Below are positions 7,992 to 16,342 of a stretch of DNA of 64,000 bases, piece after piece (the first letter of the stretch is position 1; the number at the start of each line of letters is the position of its first letter). The DNA is from Georgenia_B sunbinii (GTDB lineage Bacteria > Actinomycetota > Actinomycetes > Actinomycetales > Actinomycetaceae), in assembly GCF_036421855.1 (NCBI RefSeq), contig NZ_JAZGOK010000001.1. The stretch is one strand, 5' to 3'. Made by a program: the position numbers and the translations under genes. The notes beneath the pieces are model-generated. The model ran no database searches and had not been told where the DNA came from. It saw only the letters and a list, made by a program, of their open reading frames with translations.

Positions 7992-10679
7992 TCAGCGGGG
8001 GGTGAGGTTCCAGGCGTCGTCGTCGCTGGCCTCGTCGTCGTCGTAGTAGTCGACGGCCTCGGTGATCGTGGGATCGTGCTGGGGCAGCACGGTGGTGGCC
8101 GGCGCACCGCCGTCGGGCTCGTCGTCGGTCTCGACGTCGTAGGGCTCGTCGTCGCCGGCCGGCGGCGGGTCCTCCCCGCGGAGCATCGCGAGAGTGCCCG
8201 GCAGGTCGTCCGGCTGGACGAGGACGTCGCGGGCCTTGGAGCCCTCGGAGGGGCCGACGATCTCGCGGGACTCGAGCAGGTCCATCAGCCGGCCGGCCTT
8301 GGCGAAGCCGACCCGCAGCTTGCGCTGCAGCATGGAGGTGGAGCCGAACTGGGTGGTGACGACGAGCTCAGCGGCCTGCAGCAGCAGGTCGAGGTCATCA
8401 CCGATGTCCTCGTCGACCTGCTTCTTCTTCACCGTGGGGACGACGTCCTCCCGGTAGGTCGGCGTCAGCTGGGCCTTGACGTGCTCGACGACGGCGTGGA
8501 TCTCGGACTCGGTCACCCACGCGCCCTGGACGCGCATCGACTTCGGCGCGCCCATCGGGAGGAACAGCGCGTCACCCTGCCCGATGAGCTTCTCGGCGCC
8601 GGGCTGGTCGAGCACCACGCGGGAGTCGGTGAGCGAGGACGTCGCGAACGCCAGCCGGGAGGGCACATTGGCCTTGATGAGGCCGGTGACGACGTCGACG
8701 CTGGGTCGCTGGGTGGCGAGCACGAGGTGGATGCCGGCGGCCCGCGCGAGCTGGGTGATGCGCTGCACCGAGGCCTCGACGTCGCGCGGGGCGACCATCA
8801 TGAGGTCGGCGAGCTCGTCGACGACCACCAGCAGGTAGGGGTAGGTGGTGATCTTCCGCTCGCTGCCGGGCAGCGGCTTGACCTTTCCGGAGCGCACCCC
8901 GGCGTTGAAGTCGTCGATGTGCTTGTAGCCGTACGCGGCGAGGTCGTCGTAGCGGGCGTCCATCTCCCGCACCACCCACTCCAGGGCCTCGGCGGCCTTC
9001 TTCGGGTTGGTGATGATCGGGGTGATGAGGTGCGGGATGCCCTCGTAGATCGTCAGCTCGACCCGCTTGGGGTCGACGAGCACCATCCGCACCTCCTCCG
9101 GGGTGGCGCGCATCATGATCGAGGTGATCATCGAGTTGACGAAGCTCGACTTCCCCGCGCCGGTGGCGCCGGCCACCAGCAGGTGGGGCATCTTGGCGAG
9201 GTTGGCGACGACGTAGCCGCCCTCGACGTCCTTGCCGACGCCGATCATCAGCGGGTGCTCGACGCGCCGCGCGGCCGCCGAGCGCAGGACGTCGCCCAGG
9301 GCGACGGTCTCCCGGTCGGCGTTGGGGATCTCGATGCCGATCGCGGACTTGCCGGGGATCGGGGACAGGATCCGCACGTCGGCGCTGGCGACGGCGTAGG
9401 CGATGTTCTTGCTCAGCGCGGTGACCCGCTCGACCTTCGTCCCCGAGCCCAGCTCGACCTCGTAGCGGGTGACCGTCGGGCCGCGGGAGAACCCGGTGAC
9501 CTTCGCGTTGATGTCGAACTGCTCGAGGACGTTGGACAGCGACTCGACGACGCGATCGTTGGCCGCGGAGCGGACCTTGTGCGGCGCTCCCTGGACGAGG
9601 ACGTCGTCGGTCGGCAGCGTGTAGACGATGTCGGGCGCCAGCTCGAGCTGCTCGGCGCGTGCCGGCAGCGGCTGGGTCGGCGGCGCGTGCAGCTCGCTGG
9701 GCTCGGGCTCGGGCGCGGCGTCGGCAGTCGCGGCGGTCGCGACTGCCGCGGCGGCGGCGGGTGTGGTGCGGGCCTTGGCGGCCTTGGCCTTGCCGCGGCT
9801 GCCGGGCAGCACCGTGGTGCCCTCCTCGGCGGCGGCGACCTCGGCGGCCCGGGCGAACGCCTCGTCGGCGTGGTAGCCGGGCAGCGGCTCGGTGTCCGCC
9901 TTCTTGCTGCGGCGCCGTGGCTTGGCGGGGCGGTCCGGGTCCTGGGCGACGTCGTCGTGCTGGTCGTCGTCCTCGTAGGCCCGCTGCCCGAGCGAGGCCA
10001 GGCGTCGCGGGATCGAGGCGACCGGCGTCGCGGTGATGATGAGCACGGCGAAGAAGCCGAGGATGACGAGCACCGGGATACTCACCCACGGGCTGAGGAG
10101 CGTGGTCAGCGGGGTGCCGATGAGCCAGCCCACGAGGCCGCCGGCGGCTTGCACCCCGGCGAAGTCCTCGGTGGGGCTGGGGACGCCGCGGGCGACGTGG
10201 ATGGTCCCGGTGACCGCGACGACGGCGACCGCGATCCCGATCGTCACCCGGCCGTTGGCCTCGTTGCGCTCGGGGTGCAGCATGAGGCGGACCGCGGTGA
10301 GGACGAGCACGAGCGGCAGCAGCACGCCGAGCACACCGATGCTCCCGGCGGCGACGGCGTGGATGACGTTCCCGGCACTGCCGGACAGGCCGAACCACTC
10401 GCGCGCGGCGACGATGACGGCGAGCGCCATCAGCAGCAGCGCGACGCCGTCCTTGCGCAGTGCCGGGTCCAGCCCGCGCGCTCCGTGTCCCATCCGCCGC
10501 AGCGTCCCTCCGATGACGTGGGCGAACCCGAGCCAGACGCCGCGCACGAACCGGACCGGCCACGGGGGCCGGGGCGGTGGTGGGGCAGGGCTCTTCCGAC
10601 CTCCGGTGCGGGCCGCCGAGCTCGGACTCGGCTTGCTCGCCCGGGCGGACCGTCCGGGGGAAGTCGTACGGGTCGCCAT
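7992..10679 (-). CDS. ftsK: DNA translocase FtsK
   Basis: A septum-located motor that pumps chromosome ends apart and activates XerCD recombination at dif. The 895-residue protein has an N-terminal membrane region of about four hydrophobic segments, a variable proline/alanine-rich linker, and a motor with Walker A GATGAGKSS, Walker B LLVVVDELADLMM and the ATQRPSVDVVTGLIKANVPS motif. The C-terminal gamma winged helix (FGSTSMLQRKLRVGFAKAG) would read KOPS sequences; an acidic tail follows. The ATG at 10679 (MATRTTSPG) is preferred to an earlier in-frame start because the added residues look non-coding. A XerC-like recombinase is encoded at 46593-47516. Confidence 0.96.
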   Translation of the reverse strand: MATRTTSPGRSARASKPSPSSAARTGGRKSPAPPPPRPPWPVRFVRGVWLGFAHVIGGTLRRMGHGARGLDPALRKDGVALLLMALAVIVAAREWFGLSGSAGNVIHAVAAGSIGVLGVLLPLVLVLTAVRLMLHPERNEANGRVTIGIAVAVVAVTGTIHVARGVPSPTEDFAGVQAAGGLVGWLIGTPLTTLLSPWVSIPVLVILGFFAVLIITATPVASIPRRLASLGQRAYEDDDQHDDVAQDPDRPAKPRRRSKKADTEPLPGYHADEAFARAAEVAAAEEGTTVLPGSRGKAKAAKARTTPAAAAAVATAATADAAPEPEPSELHAPPTQPLPARAEQLELAPDIVYTLPTDDVLVQGAPHKVRSAANDRVVESLSNVLEQFDINAKVTGFSRGPTVTRYEVELGSGTKVERVTALSKNIAYAVASADVRILSPIPGKSAIGIEIPNADRETVALGDVLRSAAARRVEHPLMIGVGKDVEGGYVVANLAKMPHLLVAGATGAGKSSFVNSMITSIMMRATPEEVRMVLVDPKRVELTIYEGIPHLITPIITNPKKAAEALEWVVREMDARYDDLAAYGYKHIDDFNAGVRSGKVKPLPGSERKITTYPYLLVVVDELADLMMVAPRDVEASVQRITQLARAAGIHLVLATQRPSVDVVTGLIKANVPSRLAFATSSLTDSRVVLDQPGAEKLIGQGDALFLPMGAPKSMRVQGAWVTESEIHAVVEHVKAQLTPTYREDVVPTVKKKQVDEDIGDDLDLLLQAAELVVTTQFGSTSMLQRKLRVGFAKAGRLMDLLESREIVGPSEGSKARDVLVQPDDLPGTLAMLRGEDPPPAGDDEPYDVETDDEPDGGAPATTVLPQHDPTITEAVDYYDDDEASDDDAWNLTPR

Positions 10680-10799
10680 GTGTGAGTGGTCCTCCAACCA
10701 GCAGGCGGGTGCAGGACACGCCTGTGCCCCCACTGAACCAGACGTTGGCGCCGATGGCCCGCGGGACACGCACGAGGGCGCCAGATGCGGCGCGCCCGG

Positions 10800-11213
10800 T
10801 CAGGCTGCGGCGAGCAGCCCGATGCCCAGGGTAGCGAGCCCGGCGATGAGGAACCCGGCACCGAGGTAGAGCAGGACGACGAGCCGGTTGGGCCGCTCGC
10901 GCCCGCGGCCCATCGCCGAGAAGAAGAACCCGGCCGGCATGACGATCGCGGCGACGAGGGCGCCGGTGCGCGCCAGCCAGGCCCAGCCACCGCTGAGGTC
11001 GGTGGCCTCGGTCAGCAGCAGGCAGACGAGGCCGAGGATGATGAACACCCCGGCGTGCGCGTGGCCAGCGCGGAAGAACGACGTCTGGAACGGTGTCGCC
11101 GGGACCTTCCCCGCGACGACGCGGGTCATGAAGTAGCCACCGGTGGTGACGGTGATCGCGGCAAGGACAGCGATGCCCGCGGTGAGCTGGGCTGGCTGGG
11201 AAAGTTCGAGCAT
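10800..11213 (-). CDS. Small integral membrane protein, function unknown
   Basis: A 137-residue protein with about four hydrophobic segments and few charged residues; I do not recognise the family with certainty. The start is the ATG at 11213, five bases after a perfect AGAGGAGG ribosome binding site; an upstream in-frame GTG at 11234 overlaps that site and is rejected. It is divergent from a TetR gene, with a near-perfect double operator between them, so it is very probably the regulated target. A histidine-containing second segment (RAGHAHAGVF) is notable. A transport or stress role is possible but not shown. Confidence 0.75.
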   Translation of the reverse strand: MLELSQPAQLTAGIAVLAAITVTTGGYFMTRVVAGKVPATPFQTSFFRAGHAHAGVFIILGLVCLLLTEATDLSGGWAWLARTGALVAAIVMPAGFFFSAMGRGRERPNRLVVLLYLGAGFLIAGLATLGIGLLAAA

Positions 11214-11227
11214 GATGACCTCCTCTT

Positions 11228-11253
11228 CTAACACTGTTATCTAACAGCGTTAG
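11228..11253. promoter_or_regulatory. TetR-type operator between divergent genes
   Basis: A 26-base dyad has arms CTAACACTGTTA (11228-11239) and TAACAGCGTTAG (11242-11253) around TC, differing from perfect symmetry at a single position. Each arm is itself a small palindrome (TAAC-N3-GTTA). It lies 15 bases above the start of the membrane protein gene and 33 bases above tetR, which fits autoregulation and repression of both genes. Confidence 0.75.
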
Positions 11254-11286
11254 ACGTGCGGGGTCAAGACCAATAGACTTCTGCCC

Positions 11287-11871
11287 ATGGCACGGCCCCT
11301 CCCCCACGACGACGCCCTGCGCATCACGCTCGTCGAGCTCGCTTCCCAGGCGGTCGTCGATGGGGGCGTTCAGGCACTGTCGCTACGAACGCTAGCGGCG
11401 GCGGCCGGGACGACAACGGCCGCGATCTACACGCTCTTCGGCGGCCGCGACGGGCTGCTGCGCGCCGTCGTCGATGAGGGCTTCCGGCGCTTCGCGAGCT
11501 ATCTCGACACCGTTCCGCTCAGCACGGACCCGGGTGCCGACCTGCTCGCCCTGGGGGTCGCCTACCGGCAGAACGCACTGGCGAACCCGCACTTCTACCG
11601 TGTGATGTTCGCCGGCGGGCACCCGGGCGACTCCGCGGACGAGCCGGGGGTACCGCCGGTCGCCCGGCCGACGTTCGGCGTGCTGCGCGACGCTGTCGCG
11701 CGGCTCCCTCGCGAGGGGGCCGGCGCCGGCAGCGACCCGACCGACGTCGCGCTGGGGCTGTGGGCACTCGTCCACGGCCTGGTGAGCCTCGAGCTGGCCG
11801 GCCTGCTCCCCGGGCCGCCTGACGAACGCGCTCGACGCTATGTCGAGACGCTGCGGGCCGCTCGGGGCTGA
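11287..11871 (+). CDS. TetR-family transcriptional regulator
   Basis: A 194-residue repressor with an N-terminal helix-turn-helix (LRTLAAAAGTTTAAIYTLFG, about residues 33-52), followed by a ligand-binding domain of the type with a conserved FYRVMF segment. It starts at an ATG 33 bases from the operator dyad and is divergent from the small membrane protein gene, which is the likely target. The inducer is unknown. The gene ends just before a strong hairpin shared with the convergent rnj. Confidence 0.88.
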   Translation: MARPLPHDDALRITLVELASQAVVDGGVQALSLRTLAAAAGTTTAAIYTLFGGRDGLLRAVVDEGFRRFASYLDTVPLSTDPGADLLALGVAYRQNALANPHFYRVMFAGGHPGDSADEPGVPPVARPTFGVLRDAVARLPREGAGAGSDPTDVALGLWALVHGLVSLELAGLLPGPPDERARRYVETLRAARG

Positions 11872-11921
11872 ACTGGTGACCGAGGCCGAACATCTACCAC
11901 CGAGACCGAGTGTCTCGGCGC

Positions 11922-11958
11922 CCTCGTGCGCCGAGATCGAGTGTCTCGGCGCACGAGG
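11922..11958. terminator. Long hairpin terminator between tetR and rnj
   Basis: A perfect 15-base-pair inverted repeat (11922-11936 and 11944-11958) with loop TCGAGTG lies between convergent genes. Its inner part, GAGA-TCGAGTG-TCTC, has the same 4-7-4 layout as the repeats at 7800-7980. A shorter copy, CCGAGAC-CGAGT-GTCTCGG, stands just before it at 11900-11918. Confidence 0.82.
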
Positions 11959-11969
11959 GGCTGGGGTGG

Positions 11970-13655
11970 TTAGGCCTCGATGACCACGGGGACGATCATC
12001 GGGCGACGACGCAGCCGCGAGGACGCCCAGCGCCCCACGGTCCGTCGCATGATCTGCTGCAGCTGGTGGGTGTCGGTGCTGCCGCCCTGGATCGCCTTGG
12101 TCAGCTCCTCGGCCAGCTGCTTGCGGACCGGGTTGAAGACGGAGTCGTCCTCGGCCATGCCGCGGGCCTGGATGTGCGGGCCGGCGACGACCGCGCCGGT
12201 GGCGGGGTCCACCGCGGCGAAGATCGAGATGAAGCCCTCCTCGCCCATGATCCGACGGTCCTTGAGCTCGGCGTCGGTGATCTCCCCGACGGACGAGCCG
12301 TCGACGTAGACGTACCGGCTCGGCACGGCCCCGACGATGCGGGCCTTGCCGTCGATGAGGTCGACGACGACGCCGTCCTCGGCGAGCACCACCCGCTCGG
12401 CGGGGATGCCGGTCTTGACCGCGAGCGCTCCGTTGGCCACGAGGTGGCGGATCTCGCCGTGCACCGGCATGACGTTGCGCGGCTTGACGATGTTGTAGCA
12501 GTAGAGCAGCTCACCGGCGCTGGCGTGACCGGAGACGTGCACCTTGGCGTTGGCCTGGTGCACAACCTTCGCGCCGAGCCGGGTCAGCCCGTTGATCACC
12601 CGGTAGACCGAGTTCTCGTTGCCCGGGATGAGCGAGGAGGCGAAGATCACGGTGTCGCCGGGGCCGACCTCGACGCGGTGGTCACGGTTGGCGATGCGGC
12701 TCAGCGCGGCCATCGGCTCGCCCTGGGAGCCGGTCGCCATGAGGACGACCTCGTCGTCGGGCAGGTTGTCGACGGCCTTGATGTCGACGAGCGTGTCCGC
12801 CGGGACCTTCAGGTAACCGAGGTCGCCGGCGATCTTCATGTTGCGCACCATCGACCGCCCGACGAGGGCGACCTTGCGGCGGTGGGCGTAGGCGGCGTCG
12901 AGCACCTGCTGCACCCGGTGGACGTGCGAGGCGAAGGACGCGACGACGATCTTGTGCGTGGCGTCGGCGAACACCGAGTCCAGCACCGGGCCGATCTCAC
13001 CCTCGGAGGTGGTGAAGCCGGGGACCTCGGCGTTCGTCGAGTCGGTCATGAACAGGTCGACGCCCTCCTCACCGAGGCGGGCGAAGGCGCGCAGGTCGGT
13101 GATGCGGCCGTCGAGGGGCAGCTGGTCCATCTTGAAGTCACCGGTGTGCAGCACGTTGCCGGCGCCGGTACGCACCATGACGGCCAGTGCGTCCGGGATG
13201 GAGTGGTTGACGGCGACGAACTCGAGGCCGAAGGGCCCGAGCTTGATGGTCTGGCCCTCCTTGACCTCGCGGGTCACCGGCTTGATGCGGTGCTCCTTGA
13301 GCTTGGCCTCGATGAACGCCAGCGTCAGCCGCGAGCCGATGAGCGGGATGTCCTTGCGCATGCGCAGCAGGTACGGCACGGCGCCGATGTGATCCTCGTG
13401 GCCGTGGGTGAGGACGACGGCCTCGATGTCGCCGAGCCGGTCGGCGATGTAGTCGAAGTCCGGCAGGATGACGTCGACGCCGGGCTGGTGGTCCTCGGGG
13501 AACAGCACCCCGCAGTCGATGATGAGCAGCTTGCCGCCGTACTCGAGCACGGCCATGTTACGGCCGACCTCACCCAGGCCGCCGAGGGCGACGATGCGCA
13601 GTGCACCGTCGCCCAGCGGGGGCGGCGGGGTGAGGTCGGGATGGGGATGACTCAC
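11970..13655 (-). CDS. rnj: Ribonuclease J
   Basis: A cytoplasmic metallo-beta-lactamase/beta-CASP ribonuclease with endo- and 5'-3' exonuclease activity, involved in mRNA decay and rRNA maturation. The zinc-binding motif HGHEDHIGA is present, along with DCGVLFPED and the downstream GDFKMDQ and beta-CASP motifs. The length of 561 residues is normal. The GTG start at 13655 overlaps the dapA stop by four bases (GTGA), so translation is coupled to dapA, an arrangement also found in other actinobacteria. Confidence 0.96.
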   Translation of the reverse strand: MSHPHPDLTPPPPLGDGALRIVALGGLGEVGRNMAVLEYGGKLLIIDCGVLFPEDHQPGVDVILPDFDYIADRLGDIEAVVLTHGHEDHIGAVPYLLRMRKDIPLIGSRLTLAFIEAKLKEHRIKPVTREVKEGQTIKLGPFGLEFVAVNHSIPDALAVMVRTGAGNVLHTGDFKMDQLPLDGRITDLRAFARLGEEGVDLFMTDSTNAEVPGFTTSEGEIGPVLDSVFADATHKIVVASFASHVHRVQQVLDAAYAHRRKVALVGRSMVRNMKIAGDLGYLKVPADTLVDIKAVDNLPDDEVVLMATGSQGEPMAALSRIANRDHRVEVGPGDTVIFASSLIPGNENSVYRVINGLTRLGAKVVHQANAKVHVSGHASAGELLYCYNIVKPRNVMPVHGEIRHLVANGALAVKTGIPAERVVLAEDGVVVDLIDGKARIVGAVPSRYVYVDGSSVGEITDAELKDRRIMGEEGFISIFAAVDPATGAVVAGPHIQARGMAEDDSVFNPVRKQLAEELTKAIQGGSTDTHQLQQIMRRTVGRWASSRLRRRPMIVPVVIEA

Positions 13656-14554
13656 ACAAGTCCTTCCTGGCGCAGCACCGTCTCCAGTGCCGCGATCTCT
13701 GTTTCGGAGGCGCGCACGAGCGGCAACCTCACGGTGGGGTTGGGGAGGCGTCCCTGCAGATGCAGTGCTTCCTTGACCATGACGGCACCCTGCCCGCCGC
13801 CCATGATCGCATTGACGAGCGTCCTCGTCCTGGTGGCGACGCCGCGGGCGGCGACGAGGTCGCCGTCGTCGACCTCCTGGACCATGTCTGCGTACTGCCT
13901 GGCGGCCAGGTGGCCGACGACGCTGACGACGCCGGAGGCGCCGTGGGCGAGCCAGGCGAAGTTGAGGTTGTCGTCACCGGAGTAGTACTCCAGGCCGGTG
14001 CGCGCCATCCGCTCGAAGCCGCTGGGGACGTCACCGGTGGCGTCCTTGACGGCGATGATCTGCGGGTGCTCGGCGAGCAGGTCGAGGGTGTCGTCGGCGA
14101 TCGCGAGGCCGGTGCGGCCGGGGATGTCGTAGAGCATCGCCGGCAGGTCGGTGGCCTCGGCGACGGCGACCATGTGGGTGTACAGCCCGGCCTGCGACGG
14201 CCGGTTGTAGTACGGGGTGACGATGAGGATGCCGTGCGCTCCGCTGCGCTCGGCGCCCTTGGCGATCCGCACGGCGTGCGCGGTGTCGTTCGACCCCGCC
14301 CCGCCGATGATCATCGCGCGGTCCCCCACCGCCTCGACGACGGCGCGCATGAGCGCGTCCTTCTCCGGCTGGTGGGTGGTCGAGGACTCCCCCGTGGTGC
14401 CATTGACGACGAGGCTGTCGCAGCCGGCGTCGACCAGGTCGACGGCCAGCCGCTGGGCGGTGCCGAGGTCGACCGTGCCGTCCGCGTGGAACGGCGTGAC
14501 GATCGCGGTGCTGACCGAACCGAAGGTCCGCGACGGCGTGGCAGAGACACTCAT
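13652..14554 (-). CDS. dapA: 4-hydroxy-tetrahydrodipicolinate synthase
   Basis: DapA condenses pyruvate with aspartate semialdehyde in the diaminopimelate/lysine pathway. The Schiff-base lysine lies in AVKDATGD, the GTTGES loop and the YYNRPSQAG segment are intact, and the length of 300 residues is typical. I took the ATG at 14554 (MSVSATPSRTF); no strong ribosome binding site is visible, and the longer reading frame upstream overlaps a divergent gene. It is followed directly by rnj. dapB, the next step, is encoded nearby at 16339-17091 in a separate unit. Confidence 0.95.
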   Translation of the reverse strand: MSVSATPSRTFGSVSTAIVTPFHADGTVDLGTAQRLAVDLVDAGCDSLVVNGTTGESSTTHQPEKDALMRAVVEAVGDRAMIIGGAGSNDTAHAVRIAKGAERSGAHGILIVTPYYNRPSQAGLYTHMVAVAEATDLPAMLYDIPGRTGLAIADDTLDLLAEHPQIIAVKDATGDVPSGFERMARTGLEYYSGDDNLNFAWLAHGASGVVSVVGHLAARQYADMVQEVDDGDLVAARGVATRTRTLVNAIMGGGQGAVMVKEALHLQGRLPNPTVRLPLVRASETEIAALETVLRQEGLV

Positions 14555-14621
14555 GGGATGACGGTACCGCTGCCGGCGACCGGGGCGGGGACGTGTCCGC
14601 CTCCTGGCGTAGCCTGGGCCC

Positions 14622-15320
14622 GTGACAACTGCCACCCCACGCCCCGGCCACGACGACTTCGGCGGGGACGACGTCCTCGGCGAGCTGGCCGCCGAGGTGG
14701 GTGCGTTCGCCGGTGATCCGCTGGTCGCGGCGCCGGTATCCGACCGCGCCGAGGAGCCCGATCCGCACGCCGGCCACGACCACGGCCCGACGGCCGACGT
14801 CTCGGTGCGGCCGGCGATCCCCGAGGACGCCGCGCTCGTCACCAGCGTGCAGCTGCAGGCCTGGCAGCGGCGCGGCCTCGTCGCGGCCGCGCAGCTCGCT
14901 GCGATCGACACCGCCGCGGTGCGGGCCCGCTGGCTCGAGGGCATCAGCAAACCGCCGTCGGCGCAGCACCGGGTGCTCGCCGCCTGTGACGGCTCCCTCG
15001 TCGTCGGGTTCGCGGCCTACGCCCCGGCGGCCGCCGTCGAGCTGCCCGCCGCGGGCCCCGTGACCGACGCCGTCGAGATCCTCGCGCTCGAGGTGGTCGC
15101 CGACCACACCCGCCACGGCCACGGCTCACGCCTGCTGGCCGCCTGCGTCGACCTCGCCACCGACGCCGGCGCCGGCACCCTGCTCACCTGGGCCACCGAC
15201 GACGACGACCCACGCACCCGCTTCCTCCACTCCGCCGGCTTCGCCCCAGGCGGTCTGCGCCGCGAGCTGCCCACCCCCGGCGGCACCATCGTCGAGCACT
15301 GCTGGTACACCCGGGTCTAA
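14622..15320 (+). CDS. GNAT-family N-acetyltransferase
   Basis: A 232-residue protein whose first 60 residues are an aspartate/histidine-rich disordered leader, followed by a GNAT fold. The acetyl-CoA-binding motif is TRHGHGSRLLAACV, and the C-terminal HSAGFAPGG matches the usual end of the domain. The substrate cannot be inferred. The GTG start at 14622 is 67 bases from the divergent dapA. Confidence 0.85.
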   Translation: MTTATPRPGHDDFGGDDVLGELAAEVGAFAGDPLVAAPVSDRAEEPDPHAGHDHGPTADVSVRPAIPEDAALVTSVQLQAWQRRGLVAAAQLAAIDTAAVRARWLEGISKPPSAQHRVLAACDGSLVVGFAAYAPAAAVELPAAGPVTDAVEILALEVVADHTRHGHGSRLLAACVDLATDAGAGTLLTWATDDDDPRTRFLHSAGFAPGGLRRELPTPGGTIVEHCWYTRV

Positions 15321-15403
15321 TCGCCGGGCGAACGGTCGCGCCCAGGGCGCGCGCCGGCCACCGCCGGTACTCTGTGCGCTGAGCCCAATGACGGGAGCCA
15401 GCG

Positions 15404-16342
15404 GTGCGCCACAAGGTCATCCTCGACTGCGACCCGGGGCACGACGGTGCGCTCGCGATCCTGCTCGCCGCCGGTGATCCGCGCTGCGAGCTGCTCGGCA
15501 TCACCACCGTGGCCGGCAACCACGTCCTCGACCAGGTCACCCGCAATGCCGGCGCGGTGTGCGCGGTCGCCGGCATCGACGTCCCGATCGCACGCGGCGC
15601 CGCCCGTCCGCTCGTGCGTGAGCCGATCGTCGCGCCTGGGTACCCGAGCGGCTCCACGCCCGACGGGCCGCTGCTGCCAGAGCCGCAGCGCGAGCCCGAC
15701 AGCCGCAGCGCGCCGCAGTTCATCGTCGACACCGTGCTGGCCCACGCGCCCGGCGCGGTCAGCCTCGTGCCCACCGGCCCGTTGACGAACGTCGCGCTCG
15801 CGCTGGCCCTCGAGCCGGCGCTCGCCGGCCACCTCAGGCAGATCTGCCTGATGGGCGGCACCTACACCCGCGGCAACCGCACCCCGGCGGCCGAGTTCAA
15901 CATCCTCGTCGACCCGGAGGCGGCCGACGCGGTGCTCTCCGCGCCGTGCCCGGTGACCATGGTCGGCCTCGACCTCACCTACCAGGTGCGGGCCGACGAC
16001 GGCGTCCGGGGGCGGATCCGCTCAATCGACGGGCCGGTGCCGCGGTTCGTCGAGGAGCTGCTCGCGTACGTCGCCGCAGGCAACGGAGAGCTGGGGAACC
16101 CGGTACCGGCGGTGCACGACCTCTGCGCGGTCGCTGCGGTCGTCGCGCCGGAAATCATGACGTACCGGGAGGCCTTCGTCGCCGTGGAGCTGACCGGGCG
16201 CTGGACCACCGGGATGACGGTGACCGATTTCGACGGCCGGTTCGGCCGGGAGGCGAACACCTCGGTGGCGGTCTCGCTGGACCGTGACGCGCTCTGGGCG
16301 ATGCTCATCGGGGCCGTCGAGCGGCTGGGCCGGGCGAGCTAG
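15404..16342 (+). CDS. Inosine/uridine-preferring nucleoside hydrolase family protein
   Basis: The family cleaves ribonucleosides to base and ribose for salvage. Supporting motifs are the N-terminal VILDCDPGHDG, the middle LVPTGPLTNVALAL, ICLMGGTY and the C-terminal PAVHDLCAV, whose aspartate is a calcium ligand. The length of 312 residues is normal. One oddity: the family signature is DxDPGxDDA, and here the last aspartate is glycine (DPGHDGA). That aspartate normally helps hold the catalytic calcium, so activity or specificity may be changed. A nucleoside transporter is encoded at 22696-24141. The stop codon shares bases with the convergent dapB stop (CTAG). Confidence 0.88.
   Translation: MRHKVILDCDPGHDGALAILLAAGDPRCELLGITTVAGNHVLDQVTRNAGAVCAVAGIDVPIARGAARPLVREPIVAPGYPSGSTPDGPLLPEPQREPDSRSAPQFIVDTVLAHAPGAVSLVPTGPLTNVALALALEPALAGHLRQICLMGGTYTRGNRTPAAEFNILVDPEAADAVLSAPCPVTMVGLDLTYQVRADDGVRGRIRSIDGPVPRFVEELLAYVAAGNGELGNPVPAVHDLCAVAAVVAPEIMTYREAFVAVELTGRWTTGMTVTDFDGRFGREANTSVAVSLDRDALWAMLIGAVERLGRAS

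Noticed and set aside
11910..13985. A 691-residue plus-strand frame opposite rnj and dapA
   Set aside because: Composition is typical of a mirror frame (Asp/Val/Gly/His repeats) and the minus strand encodes a clear RNase J.
13652..14950. Longer DapA of 432 residues
   Set aside because: The additional 132 residues overlap the divergent acetyltransferase gene and have no DapA similarity; the conserved N-terminus starts at 14554.
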